From Lumbricus terrestris (taxonomy: Eukaryota > Annelida > Clitellata > Crassiclitellata > Lumbricidae), in NCBI GenBank assembly GCA_949752735.1, contig OX457042.1, positions 28,359,116 through 28,423,115 of the forward strand: a stretch of 64,000 nt of DNA, in the 5' to 3' direction. Every line of letters starts with the position of its first letter. The stretch's first letter is position 1. The position numbers were made by a program, and so were the translations under genes. Below the pieces are notes generated by a model. It saw only the letters and a program-made list of their open reading frames with translations, did no database searches and was not told where the DNA came from. Positions 22,609 to 34,594 of this stretch are shown here, one piece after another.

Positions 22609-24480
22609 TATCCAAAGAATTCTCGCAAGGATAGAACCCAGAGGCAAAAAAGATGACCAATTTGATTCAGCACCATGACTAATCATATCTAACCCAGCCT
22701 GAAGCAATTCAACTAAAGTTTAATCAAACCTGAGTTCATATTATAAAACAAAAGAATCTATGAACACTATTCAACTCAACCCTAATCTAAATCCAGTCTT
22801 TTTAAGATGATCTGGGGTTTAGTTAAAAGTATGAAACTAGGCAAACCAAGTGGAACATCCTCGTATTGCAATCTTTGGAAGTCAAGTATCCAGAAATGAC
22901 ACCGACGCTTTGACATTTCCTATGAGGTCTTACTTACTAGCACCATTACTGTAATATGTACATCACAAGCAATGACTTGATAGTAATGTAACATCCGAAC
23001 AGAGTCACAATCTGCAACTGTAGGAAACCATTACACACCATCTGACATCCAATTTAGACCTCTGTCTACAGAGGTTCCAGTGTAGCTAATCTTCAGTGCA
23101 ATCCAAAGGTCTTTTTTGTCAACAATAAAGCATGGGTATGCACCCCATTTTAATCAAGCACCTGCTGAACTTGCACGGGTTCACAACCTTAATATTTGCA
23201 ACCCGACATGCAGTGCCGGCAGTGCACCAGAGAGAGGCAAAACTGATCACCCCAATCTAACGGAGGAAATTCAATCCAAATAACTGGAAGAAGACGCTTC
23301 CATTCCAACCAGCCAATGGTAATATGGTAAAGTTGGTACTGGAAAGCCATCCTCCTTTCACGAGGAGCCCAGCACGCAGTATCCCTGACCGCCGCAGTCC
23401 ACAGTCTCCTTAACCATCATCTCCTAAATCAGCTGCAGCCATCCGTTTTCTGATACCTGATTAGCAGCTGTAGTCCGATCTTTGTCCTTTATCCAGCCAC
23501 GCAGGCAGGCAGGCAGGCAGGCAAGCATCATCTCCGGCCAGAAACCCAAAGACCTTTCAACGCCGCTGTACATGGATCTTTCGCCGGCGCCAGCCATAGA
23601 TCTGTCGTGCAAGTGGCATCTGGGCTTCGTGAAACATTAAAAATTTGAGTTGGACTGCAGCACAGAGGTTGCCCTGATCGCAGCTAAGTGACCGATGATT
23701 TGCAAGTGGCACAAACCAGACCTGCGTAAAAGATCTAAGTTGCAAGACCTATAGCTAGTCAGTCTCCTCCTCGCTATACAGAGCTCTATAGGCAGTATCT
23801 TTGACGTCAGCACCCAACACAGAAATGAAAGATTTTTGCACAACTGTTTTCCTCTGTTCCATTCAGCTCTAGACGACAACCGCATAGATGCATAGTTGCA
23901 TACATAACTCTAAGGCGGATTAACAAGCAATATAAATGATGTGACACTTCTAGGGCACTGCAGAAAGGCGTCATTGTGTACACACTACCACTGTGAGAGC
24001 TCCTCTGATCAGTCATTCTGTGAGAGGCGCTAACTAAATTTATAGACAATGCAACAATTTTCTTCCACTTCATCCACCTCCAAGCCCTTCCAACTCTAAA
24101 CACCATCCCCCCTAACTCCTCGCCTGACTCCAGATCATGACCCCATGCCTATGGATGTTTTATTTTATTTATAAGCACCTATAAATAAGCTGGTTCCCGC
24201 AACTTAGCCTTTGTAGAGTGTAGAAGTTCCGAGTTTACGATTACGGTACAATGCGATACTATCGAGCCAGCTGGAAATAACTCTGGTAGAAGGCATTTTA
24301 TGTTCATGTTCAACCAATTGCACATCAGTGAGAAGCAGCATATCCAATGAGTAATAACTCACTCGCTACCCTTGTTATCAAGCAAGCTTACGTAGACGTG
24401 CCTAATAATGAACGGAATATGAGTAACCAGCTTGTACAAGTTGTTCCTGCATGATTCCCTCTGTCATCGGACGGAATTAG
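22609..24480. other. No supported gene
   Basis: Almost 1.9 kb of unique-looking DNA with a small (CAGG)n run near 23502-23525. Short minus-strand ORFs lack recognised domains. Confidence 0.45.
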
Positions 24481-24494
24481 TACTGACTTCGGTT

Positions 24495-24508
24495 GGGGTC
24501 AAAGGTCA
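24495..24508 (+). promoter_or_regulatory. DR1 nuclear-receptor motif (HNF4/RXR type)
   Basis: GGGGTCAAAGGTCA is an exact match to the consensus DR1 site bound by HNF4 and RXR-type receptors in animals. A 14-bp exact match is unlikely but possible by chance in 64 kb. No adjacent gene is known, so function is inference only. Confidence 0.35.
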
Positions 24509-24811
24509 TTGAGCAGCCGCAGTAACGCTGAGCAAAAGTTTACCCATAATAGAAGCTGATGTCTGGGTCTAGTTAATCGCCAGGTGTCCCTGGCTGGCTG
24601 CGTTTTGCTCCTGTGTTAACTTATATATTTCTCCTACCATCCTAAGACACTGCTAGGCGTTATCATCACGCATGTAAGAATTAATAGTCAAAGTAAAAAC
24701 TAAAACAAATTATTCTACTCCTGTATTATTATGACTGTGTTAAGCTAGTTTGATGCTTATGTCAGTCTGAAGTGTCAGCTAGTAGTAGACCCTAGTAGTT
24801 TCCGCCTAAGA

Positions 24812-24885
24812 ACACTGTTTGATAATAAGGTTCATCAGCGTCGCCTCCTCCATTACAAAGGCATGGGACTGGCACTGTTAGAATG
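24812..24885 (+). repeat. Dispersed repeat core, copy 3
   Basis: CTGTTTGATAATAAGG...CAGCGTCGCCTCCTCCATTA...GGGACTGGCACTGTTAGAATG. The upstream TGTTTGAT is shared with copy 1. Confidence 0.6.
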
Positions 24886-24938
24886 CCAACAGCAGCAGAG
24901 TTGGCACCAGCTAATCCAGCGGATTTGATTGTAGTGCT

Positions 24939-25205
24939 CAGTAGTTCCCTTTGGGCAACTTTTTCTAAGTTACAGGACACATTAGGGGGCCACAAGGCTC
25001 AAATTTAATTAGCTAAAACCCATAAAAAATTGCTGTTTTTGAATGAAGATAGAATGTTTGATGCTATTTGTAGACGTCAAAATAAAATAATTTTTATAGA
25101 AAATAATTGTGTTCTATCCTGTCCAAATTGTCAAAATTTTCACATATTTTTATTAATTCTTTTTAGGCCTGGCGGGCCAAAAAAGCCACGGGTTGGGAAC
25201 CACTG
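24939..25205. mobile_element. hAT-type element, short copy of the CAGTGGTTCCC family
   Basis: The left end CAGTAGTTCCC and right end GGGTTGGGAACCACTG are inverted repeats. The interior (GGACACATTAGGGGGCCA, AAAATAATTTTTATAG, TGTTCTATCCTGTCCAAATT) matches 56483-56826 and part of 49224-49776. A possible imperfect duplication is GATTGTAG (24927-24934) with GATTATAG (25206-25213); it leaves four extra bases on the left. Confidence 0.7.
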
Positions 25206-25760
25206 GATTATAGGTATACATATGACTGGGTTAACATGAAATATATACTGAGATACTGAACATCAGACACCTGAAACCAACTCAAACTGACTTCACGCAT
25301 AACAGCGCAGTACACGGATTTACGTACAACCCGATACAATTCCACTCTTAAAAATAATTCAACATAATTTTATATTATTGCACGCAGAATCTACAACATC
25401 GCTCGGAGTCTGCATAAGACGACGGCGGCGGCGTGTATAGCATACCAAAGCAAACAGAAATACGGCCGGGTTCAGCGAGTACGGAGAAGATCTCTTGAGC
25501 AGATAGGCGGTTGCAGGTGATATCGATTACGGAAAGCTGACCAGACTTGCTAGGTGGAAAATCGGAAACGGCATACATGTGTATTTTAATGAGCAGATAA
25601 AAAGCAGCGTCGTTCATAGGAAGCAGTTGTAAGATGAAGAGCCGAACGTTACAAGTTGCAGTCGAAGGAACAAAGCAGAACGTGTAAGGAGCAGTTAAAA
25701 GACCTCTCTGCAGTTATTTAGTAGCAGTAATAAAAATAAAAGTCCAAAGTTGTTATAAGG
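25206..25760. other. No supported feature
   Basis: Unique-looking DNA. A minus-strand ORF (25375-25617) has no recognised domain. Confidence 0.4.
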
Positions 25761-25764
25761 AGTG

Positions 25765-26055
25765 GCATATATATAAACATAAATATATATATACATACAT
25801 AAATATATATATATATATATATATATATCAACAGGCTTACTAATATGCAATGCCAGAGAGTAAATCAGCACTGTGTGTATATGGAAGTGCCAGTCTGAAA
25901 CCTCGATCAGGGAGGGTGATGCTTATGACCTTTGCAATCCCTATAGCCATCACACACAAACACACATAATATATGTTATATAATTATATATATAGTATAT
26001 TTATATACATATATAGAAAGAGACAGACAGACATAGAGAAAGAGAGAGAGAGACA

Positions 26056-26099
<44 letters not shown>

Positions 26100-26120
26100 G
26101 AGACAGAGACAGAGAGAGAT
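25765..26120. repeat. (TA)n and (AC)n/(AG)n microsatellites
   Basis: TA-rich runs at 25765-25828 and 25968-26015. A GACAGA block is followed by pure (CA)n at about 26057-26095. Confidence 0.9.
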
Positions 26121-26583
26121 GCAAGACTGCAGTGGATATGTAAGTAAGTAGGTATGTAATTTTATACTTATACAGTGCATTTCACACCTTTCAGACATGC
26201 CATAATAAACCTATGCTATCTAACATCTTAGACTTAGATCATTGATAAAGGGTATTAAGACAGCCAAAGGTATAAGGCAATGCAAGTTAACACAAAGTAT
26301 AAGGCAGTGCAAAGTAAGGACTGGCAAGGTAAAGCTTCACATATTTACTACAGGCCTTCGCTGCCTAGTACTGCTGACTTGGAAGCTGAATGATCAGAAG
26401 CATTTCTGATGCATCCTGAGTTCTTTGAAGTACTTACAGACCTAAGAAACCTAAAAGCTTGTGGAAAGCAGTTTCAGCTGCACGAGACAGAAATCGTAGG
26501 AATGCGTGGCCCCGGACCAAAAACTGTTTCTATGTGTGATAGCAATCGTAGTCTCTGAAGCCCGAAAATCCAGCGGGAACATT

Positions 26584-26640
26584 GCACACACACATACACA
26601 CACACACGCACACACACACACACACGCACGCACACACACA
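26584..26640. repeat. (CA)n microsatellite
   Basis: CACACA with CACG variants. The 177-codon ORF that begins here (to 27115) continues into non-repeat DNA, but its peptide matches no family I know. Confidence 0.85.
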
Positions 26641-27280
26641 AGCAAAAAGGCATAGATATCGCGACAAGCCTACAGCAAGTTCATTTCGCGTTCACAGCAG
26701 CCAGGCCTCTCCATCTCCAGCTCTCCCTGCTTCCAGTACAACAACAAGTACTATGGTGGAATTCAGCCGCGACGATAGAGCTCCCACAGAGCGTAGCAGC
26801 GCCCTGGGCACTCTGCCGGTTCGGATTTCGTCTCTGCTTTCTTGTATTCAGCGTGTCATGTTACAAGGCCCGCGTTTCATGTGCACAAAGGCTCCAGAAA
26901 ACGTCGACCGACCGACCGCTCCAACCCGGTCGGAATATAGGAGGGTCAGCGAAAAACGGGAAGGCGCAAATCAGCGTCGAGGCAAGAAGATAAGTCGTAT
27001 ACAAAGGTTCCACTGCGATAACCGTCCAGGCCCTTATGACGTCAAGATAAGCAACGTCTTTGTTCCTCCAATCGCCAGCTTCATACTCGGAAAAAGCACC
27101 CAAAAAACAACATAGGCAATCTCTGCGTCCTAAATACTCCGCACCTCAGAAATCGCAGCAGTAGTTACACCACTTGTATTATATTACAGATATGTGGTTA
27201 TACCACTTGTATTATTTCGGTCATATTAACAGGCAGACGTTGGATTACTACGCCTTGTGATCGAGGTGGCGGTTGCAATG
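26641..27280. other. No supported gene
   Basis: The GC content is higher than the neighbours. The ORF is open to 27115 but shows no domain, signal peptide or splice evidence. Confidence 0.4.
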
Positions 27281-27296
27281 GTAACCTGGTTCGGCT

Positions 27297-28080
27297 GGTT
27301 GTAGGACATTAGCCCCCCTGGACATTATCCCCCCCGGACATGATCCCCCCCGGACATTAGCCCCCCCGGACATTTTCCCCCCCGGGGTAGGACATTATCC
27401 CCCCCAGTCTATGATATCATTACCTAAAAATGATCCACAATATATAACAACTGGCGTATGTTAAGTTAATACATCACACATTAGACGCCTATGTGTACCA
27501 AAACATCGTCTAAAAAGACTCATAAATGTAAAATATATCCAAGTCCAAAGTTGAGCATATCTATAAAAAATTTAATTAGTCGTTAATCCTAGTTAATCTT
27601 TAATCCTTGAAACGAAAATTGTTGCCTTGTCTACGACGCCCTTCCTAAGTCCAAAGTGTCTTAGACTGTACATGTAGCTGTAAAAATATGTAGCTAGCCC
27701 ATACGTGCACGGACATAGGTAAGAGTATAACATCTGTAAGAAATGAAAACTCCAAATGTTATCAAAGTGCTGACTCTATCCTAAAAACGAATGATGTTTC
27801 CAAGTCCACGAAGCGTATCTGGTAGGGATTTTTGTTGCAGCAATCCGATCCTGGCACAGCTGTAGCAGGCGTAGTTAAATGACATTAAGAACTTTCGTTT
27901 AGTGAGAAATCTTATCGGTTTCGGCATTATTCTTCGATTTGCACATGGGTGGGGGGGACTTTGTCCGGGGGGGATAATGTCCTAGGAAAAATCGGGGGGG
28001 AAAATGTCCGGGGGGGCTAATGTCCGGGGGGGATCATGTCCGGGGGGGATAATGTCCAGGGGGGCTAATGTCCGTTTACC
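27297..28080. mobile_element. Mutator-like non-autonomous transposon with repeat-built inverted ends
   Basis: A 784-bp element lies between a 9-bp target duplication GGTTCGGCT (27288-27296 and 28081-28089). After a short outer arm (GGTTGTA / GGTAAAC), each end carries five 16-bp units in identical order: GGACATTAGCCCCCCT, GGACATTATCCCCCCC, GGACATGATCCCCCCC, GGACATTAGCCCCCCC, GGACATTTTCCCCCCC. This gives a perfect inverted repeat of about 80 bp. One further unit sits inside the left end and two inside the right. The interior is AT-richer and has no transposase ORF. A 9-bp duplication with long inverted repeats is characteristic of Mutator-like elements. The assignment is by structure only; an 8-bp reading (hAT or P) is possible. 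Confidence 0.8.
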
Positions 28081-28356
28081 GGTTCGGCTGCCTGTCCGAC
28101 TTCCACTAGTCAGCCGCTGTGCGGCCGGAATTATTCGGAGCAAAGAGGCAGCCTAATTGATACGTGCAATCTGGTGCCAACCCACAGGAAGAAGCGGTCC
28201 GTGCCAGCCGTCCGTCAACAGTCAATAAACATAGCACTTCCTGTATTTTTTTGCACAGGCCACATGCATGGGCTCGTTAATTACTTCAGTCCGTAGCCTA
28301 ATCAACACTGAAACCGATACGCAAGATTTTAAAATGCGCATTGTCGGACAATAGAC

Positions 28357-28357
28357 G

Positions 28358-28420
<63 letters not shown>
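28357..28420. repeat. (CA)n microsatellite
   Basis: About 60 bp of pure CA repeats. Confidence 0.95.
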
Positions 28421-28421
<1 letters not shown>

Positions 28422-28539
28422 AATACCTGGCTATCTCAAATTATACCTATTCGTAAACTGTAATCATCACAACTGTTAGAACATAATATGCTGCTTATAA
28501 AATAAAAAGTGTTTTCCCGAAGCATGTGGTAGGCCCTAT

Positions 28540-29145
28540 TTACAACTACTCCTATAATCACACTGGAAGTAGGTAACACAGTACAAAAGACAATTGCTTT
28601 TCCTAGGATCATACTGGAAGTAGGTAATTAACACAGTAGAAAAGGCAATTACTATTCCTAGGATCACACTGGAAGTAGGTAACACATAACAAAAAAAACT
28701 ATCCTTAGGATCACACTGGAAGTATGCAACACATTAAAAAAGCAAGTACTCCTAGGATCACACTGGAAGTATGTAACACATTACAAAATACACTTACTAT
28801 TCCTAGGATTACACTAGAAGTAGGTAATTAACACAGTCCAAAAGACAATTACTATTCCTAGGATCACACTGGAAGTAGGTAATACATTACAAAATACAAC
28901 TACCGTACTATTCCTAGGATTACACTGGAAGTATGTAACACAGTACAAAAGACAATTACTATTCCTAGGATCACAAGTGCTGAAAGTATGTACCACAGTA
29001 CAAAAGACAATTACTATTCCTAGGATCACTCTGGAAGTATTTAACACATTACAAAATGCAACTATTCCTAAGATCACACTAGAAGTATGTAACACAGTAC
29101 AAAACACAACTATTCCTAGGATCACACTGGAATCGTGTAACACAG
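28540..29145. repeat. Diverged tandem repeat, unit about 51 bp, around 12 copies
   Basis: The core of each copy is CCTAGGATCACACTGGAAGTA followed by GGTAACACAGTACAAAA and GACAATTACTATT. Copies vary in length (insertions such as GTAATTAACAC, loss of AATTACT). One unit recurs at 37787-37815 beside another minisatellite. Confidence 0.85.
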
Positions 29146-30833
29146 TGCATGTGGCATCATACAAACGCCAGTGTATGCATCCAAGCTTGTATAGAAACGA
29201 AGGTTAGGATAAAAGGCGTCAGGCCCGTGCAGAAACTTCAAAGAATGGTTCTGAGGCAAAATAATCTGTCGACTGATGTGCAGACAACACCACATCAGTT
29301 GAAAACTCCGGACGCCTGTCTTTACAACGCAATGAAAGGCAGCAAAAGCCTACTCTGCGACTATATATCATGCCTTTAGGCTATAGTACCCTACTACTAT
29401 GCTGCGTTGGAACAGCCAAGTCCAAGATTCACTGTCAGGTTTACTTATCCCGCAGCAGCAGCATCAGTATAGCCTAGACTTAACCTACATGTGTATACCA
29501 TAGATGTTCGCAAATATTATTGCCAGGTGTGATTTGTAAAATCGGAGAATTGCTCAGATCAGCGGGACAGTGTTTCTCCCTATGTGCAACACATGTGTAC
29601 TGCTGCTGCTGCTGCTGCTGCGGCTGCATAGTAAAGCTCCAATAGGCGTAGAGGTAGAGCGCGGGTTTTTAATGTACCACATGTGGAGAAAGAACAAGCA
29701 TACGTCAGACGTGTGTTTACTGGATCATGGTCCTCGTAACTCACGTGGAAACTTGTTAGTTCATCATCATGGTCTAGAATTCGGTACTCAACCGCACGAA
29801 TGGCCGGTTTATTTAGATTTTGCGAGATTGAGGAAATCGTAAAACAACTAGGCTGCAACTTGTAGTGTTTAGCACTAGGCGACACTCGGTCGATTTCGAC
29901 CGCATAGAGGTGGAAAAGATTTAGAGCAGTAGGGCTCTAGATTGTTGAACCACAGCAGCCTATGATAACGAGGAGTGCAAGCCAATCAACAGTTCCTGCT
30001 GCTGCTTACGCACATTGCTACCCCATATAGCCCTTCCCCCCATGGCAAATTAATACCCAATTAGGTTACACGCCTTCGGTAATTACAATGGCAGAGTAAA
30101 CATTGACCTTGGCTGGCAGCAGCTGATTAGGTCCATTTCAGCAGTCCTATCCAATTCGCACATCCTAGTACACTTAAAGGGATTTACGCCTACTCAATCA
30201 GAGACGAACACGACCAACAGCGAACGCCTGAGCATAATACAACTAACAGAGTTTATTTCTTTGCGGCATTGGAATTCAGCTTTCAGGACTTCAGCCCAAG
30301 GCGTCTACACGCATAGGCCTAGATCTATATTATGTGAGAGCCTACAGTCAAATAAACACATTCAATTTTCTAGCGACTGTATACGGCCCGGCAGATCTGT
30401 TACTCGAGGCTCGAAGGCGGCTTACAATGGTGGGATCGAGAGAGCAAATATTTGCTCAGGAATCTTCGATATACACGCGGTCCACTTGAATGGATTTTTC
30501 GATAATTCCTGTATATTGTGTGAGAAATTAAAGCAGGCTTATCGCCAAGGCCCGGGACGGCGGAATGCCAGCCAAATTCCTGCAGTAAATGGGTAGCAGC
30601 CGCGGGCAGCCAGTCCAAGATAGATCGGCCACAGTTCCTATTAACCCCACGGCCCAGCGAGGGCTAGGAATAGGGAGGGGGCTAGGAAGCAAGGGTTAGG
30701 AAGGAACAAGATGGAAGACAACGACAGCCACTCTTCAGGCATACAGACAGACAGAGCTCAACAGATGAATGATGAGTGACAAGCGTTGTGGAGGGGAACA
30801 GATAACTTGGTACTATATTCAAATAACCAGGAT

Positions 30834-30835
<2 letters not shown>
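29146..30835. other. No supported gene
   Basis: Unique-looking DNA with a short (CTG)n at 29601-29623. ORFs at 29570-29842, 29580-29885 and 30261-30596 have no recognised domains or splice partners. Confidence 0.45.
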
Positions 30836-30838
<3 letters not shown>

Positions 30839-30874
<36 letters not shown>

Positions 30875-30886
30875 TGTGTGTGTGAC
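30839..30886. repeat. (TG)n microsatellite
   Basis: About 45 bp of TG repeats with one GGG interruption. Confidence 0.95.
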
Positions 30887-31094
30887 AACTAAGCAATAGA
30901 TATATCATGTTACTACTATTGCCTGCCTTTTTAAAGTAAAGATTATATCGTCTCACGTCTAATTAAATCCAGAATTCAGAGGTAAACCTGGATAAACTAG
31001 GATAGGCCTAATAAAAAAATACAGAATAAACACTGCTATGGTGACAGGTTAAATGATTTATAGACAATAACTGGAAGCATCATTGCAGGAGGAC

Positions 31095-31098
<4 letters not shown>

Positions 31099-31185
<87 letters not shown>

Positions 31186-31200
31186 CACACTCACACATAT

Positions 31201-31233
<33 letters not shown>

Positions 31234-31236
31234 TGT
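31099..31236. repeat. (CA)n microsatellite
   Basis: A pure (CA)n run of about 80 bp followed by interrupted CA and ATACAC blocks. Confidence 0.95.
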
Positions 31237-31754
31237 AGAACCAACCTAGAATCCTAGATATATGTTCACCACAGTGCAGTGGTTTGGCAGCTGGTTAGAT
31301 AAAGAATATATACTTACTTGCTCACTTACCAGTGCATCTATCCCCGAGCTTCTGGAATATACAAACTGCACCTAGGAAGAGGAATGACGACAGCCTAATG
31401 AACAGATAACCAATTTATCCATGCAGCCTTCAACAGAAAATTGTTTTGGCCAGTGTAGAACTTTCTAAAATTGGCTTTCCTAATGGCTATATCTCTCTCC
31501 CTATCTCTTCATTGACCAGTTATATTTTTCAAAATAAACTGATAAACTGCAGACACAAGAACTGCAGCTGAAATAGGCTGATAAGTCTTTGCCAAGGCTG
31601 TCAGGACCAGCAACTAGTTCAACAAATGATGTACCGGTACATCGAACATAGGGACATTTATCAACTTGTTGTTTGCAGGCCAAACAGGAAGAACTTCCCT
31701 TGGCACAGTCTGGCCTGTAGATGTTTAACAACAATGCCGTATCAATGACGAGAG
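31237..31754. other. No supported feature
   Basis: Nothing recognised; the minus-strand ORF 31501-31773 ends inside a dispersed repeat. Confidence 0.4.
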
Positions 31755-31806
31755 TGTCGCCCTCCTCCATCATCCAGACTTGGGACTGGCACTGTCAGAG
31801 CCCAAG
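31755..31806 (+). repeat. Dispersed repeat core, copy 4
   Basis: GTGTCGCCCTCCTCCATCAT followed by CCAGACTTGGGACTGGCACTG. This copy is the closest to the apparent consensus. Confidence 0.65.
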
Positions 31807-32039
31807 CAGTGGCAGAATTCGGTCAAAGTTATAGCCTACGTAGCAGTGTTTGTATCTATCAATTCGTTATTTTTCATGCATAATCCCTTTCACACTTTGC
31901 GCACACACACGCACACACACAAACTGGTCAGTCTATTTTATTCTTTTGCTTCTTTTCATGTTTATTATTTGTGTTATTACTATAATTATTACTATCAGTA
32001 TTGCTTCAAACTCTTATTCTCCATATTACAGTGGGAGAA

Positions 32040-32415
32040 CTCTAACCAATTATATCCCATGTGTAATATGTGAATATATCCGACTATGTTTGTATCCCAA
32101 GTGGTTTTTTTATTATCCTATTATGTTTCTTGTATCCCCAAGTGGCTTTATCCTATTGTTTGTATCTCATGCCTTTTGTATCTCAAGTTTTTTTATATCC
32201 TTTTATGTTTGTAACACATGTATCCCATGTGTAATATGTGCACATATCCGACTATGTTTGTATCCCGAGTGTTTTTTTTATCCATGTGTTTCCATCTTAT
32301 TATGTTTGTATCCCAAGTGTTTTCTTATCCCATTTTTTATGTTTTTGTATCCCAACTTTTTTTATCCCATTATGTTTTGTAAGTGTTTTTATCCCATTTT
32401 GTGTGTATTCGTGTG
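32040..32415. repeat. Diverged higher-order tandem repeat
   Basis: A segment with ATCCCATGTGTAATATGTG and ATATCCGACTATGTTTGTATCCC occurs at about 32056-32105 and again at about 32221-32267. It is followed each time by degenerate units of TTATCCCATTATGTTTGTAT and CCCAAGTGTTTT. Confidence 0.8.
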
Positions 32416-33650
32416 TCAGACAAATGCAACGTGAATTGCTTCCAGATAATGTCAGGAAATTTTGGAATTATGCAGATGATCAGTATTAATACGAAGGATA
32501 GTAAACAACAAAGAAGAATCCTCAGCATTCTACAGACTGCACAGTTCTAGCATCTATGGATAAGTTAGTTCAATGTATCCCAGTTTTTAATATGATCCCA
32601 ACTGGAGAAAACATTGACAGATGATGTGTGCATTAAGAATGCGAACCTTTCCATCACCACCACATACTTGGTAAAGCTTTAACAGTTTTAAACAGTTTTC
32701 AAAATAAGCACCTTACTAACCTACTTATTCACTAACTCACTTACTTACATCTTGCACCCTAAGCAATTTATAGCTGCTAGAATGCTCTATTTAAAAGTTC
32801 AGATACATACCAGACATATACAAGATAAACACTCTATATTTTATAAGCCATTTGAATGTATAACAAATACATTTGAAATGAACAGTCATTGTATGTATGT
32901 TTGCTTTTTAACAAATGCCAGCATCTCCTCTGAGCTATCATCATCTTGCATCTACAAGTGTTCACACTTCTAAATTTCTCTCTTTGGTGATCTATTATCG
33001 TCCAATAGTGTACTCAGTCTGGCGACGACAACGTTGACTACTACTACTACACCAGTAGTTTGGCAACTGTAGTACGCAAGAGTTCATCGCCTGAATTACG
33101 CACGATGAGAGAGCTACTATATATCAGAGGCATGTTTATTTATTTAGCAAAGTTCTCATGGGCCAAACTGAACCCAAAGGAATCCGTTCAGTTACCAAGA
33201 GAGCTGAAGACCTGCTTGTTCAACAGGTTTTTCAGCCACTCGAAAGCTGCTTTCAGCTTCTGACATCCTGTTTATGTTGTTTAACCAACCTAATCTTGAA
33301 ATGTTTGGTCTGCCATGGAACTTGGATACCACAAAGAGACAAAGGGACGCTATAAAATATAAGACTGGGGCCGGCGGTGGGTGTCGATCTCTGGGGGACC
33401 GAGGGGACATGTCCCAACTGAGAAAAGCCCAGTGGATGTCTCCTATGCATTAATGAAATAATTCATCAATAATTAAAGCACTGTATAGTGTATAACCGCA
33501 CTTAGATTTGTATAAAGTAGGCACAACTCATAGTACTCCTACAGTGAAACACATCTATTTTTAAACTAATAGTTTGAGGTAAGTCGAGAATTTGGAAGAA
33601 ATGCCCTACAATTTGGTAACTCTTCAATGCCATTATATAAATACATAGCT
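32416..33650. other. No supported gene
   Basis: Unique-looking DNA; the ORFs at 32752-32973 and 33060-33355 show no recognised domain. Confidence 0.45.
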
Positions 33651-33654
33651 ACAT

Positions 33655-33725
33655 ACTCCATTTTACTCATCTCCAATTTTACTAATCTCCAATTTTACTC
33701 ATCTCCAATTTTACACATCTCCAAA
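33655..33725. repeat. Short tandem repeat, unit about 19 bp, four copies
   Basis: The unit is ATTTTACTCATCTCCA, with the variants ACTAATCTCC and ACACATCTCC. Confidence 0.85.
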
Positions 33726-33785
33726 TGCGCATCTGAGTAGACCCCTTGAAAAGGCGCTACACAAATGCACTCAATGAATTACAGA
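33726..33785 (+). mobile_element. Retroposon 3' tail fragment
   Basis: CGCATCTGAGTAGACCCCTT followed by GAAAAGGCGCTACACAAATG and (CAATGAAT). It matches the end of the LINE at 59765-59825. Confidence 0.55.
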
Positions 33786-34409
33786 TGTACTTCAAGCGCA
33801 ACCTAACCTAGGACCTAGTAAAACCTGTAACAAAGGGTCTTCTCAAAAGCCCCTAATTATCACACCCCTGTATCACGGACCAATGCTCTCAATCATTGAA
33901 GGTCCAGTTAGCTCAAATCATCCACCCCACTCCCCTCCCCCTCAATGGTAGGGAGTCAAGGAAATAAATCAACTGGCAGTCGGTCTTCCGATAATAATTA
34001 ACAGGAAGAACAGGTGCCCAAGAAGAACATCAGCCAAAGGAAAGACAAGACCAGAGGTGTCGACAGTAACCATAGGCTATCGGAAGTCTGAATTTCACGG
34101 CAGATAGACCCGGAAATCTACACTCAACACTTGTTTTCATGGCTGATGTTACACTAGCGACATCTGGACAAGGAATAAATTGAACGCATGATTAAATCAT
34201 GCCAAAAAAACCCAGAGAAACACTTTTACGACCAATGCAACTTAACAAAGTAAACAGCCGCAGGGCAAAACAAAATGACCCAGGCACAATAATGACAGAC
34301 GTTATTAAAAGCCAAAAGGCAAACACGATGATCAAGATGTAAAACGAAAGTTTAGATAGACAGCAGTGCAGGTTATTGATGAGTAAAAAGAATTTGTTTC
34401 TTCTCAAAG
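33786..34409. other. No supported feature
   Basis: Nothing recognised apart from the acceptor-like tract just before 34410. Confidence 0.4.
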
Positions 34410-34588
34410 AATTGAGAAAAGAAGTTGAAAAATTACTGAAACCTTCATATAACAGTGCCCTTTGGACTCAAATCAAAAACTTTTCTATATTGGGGTCATT
34501 TTCTCAAGAAGAACTTGGAAATCTACAAAACCTTATGAGTATATTAATTAGGCCTACTATAATTTCAAGGAGATTTGAGACTCAACAG
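34410..34588 (+). CDS. Possible orphan internal exon
   Basis: An acceptor-like TTTGTTTCTTCTCAAAG precedes and a strong donor (CAACAG|GTAAGT) follows a 179-bp open segment. It encodes about 59 residues, beginning LRKEVEKLLKPSYNSALW and ending IISRRFETQQ. The peptide is charged and likely helical, with no low complexity and no family that I recognise. No partner exon has been found nearby, so this may be chance or the relic of a gene. Confidence 0.3.
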
Positions 34589-34594
34589 GTAAGT

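Noticed and set aside
26582..27115. 177-codon ORF as a gene
   Set aside because: It starts inside a (CA)n repeat, shows no domain, and the opposite strand is also open over 26861-27103.
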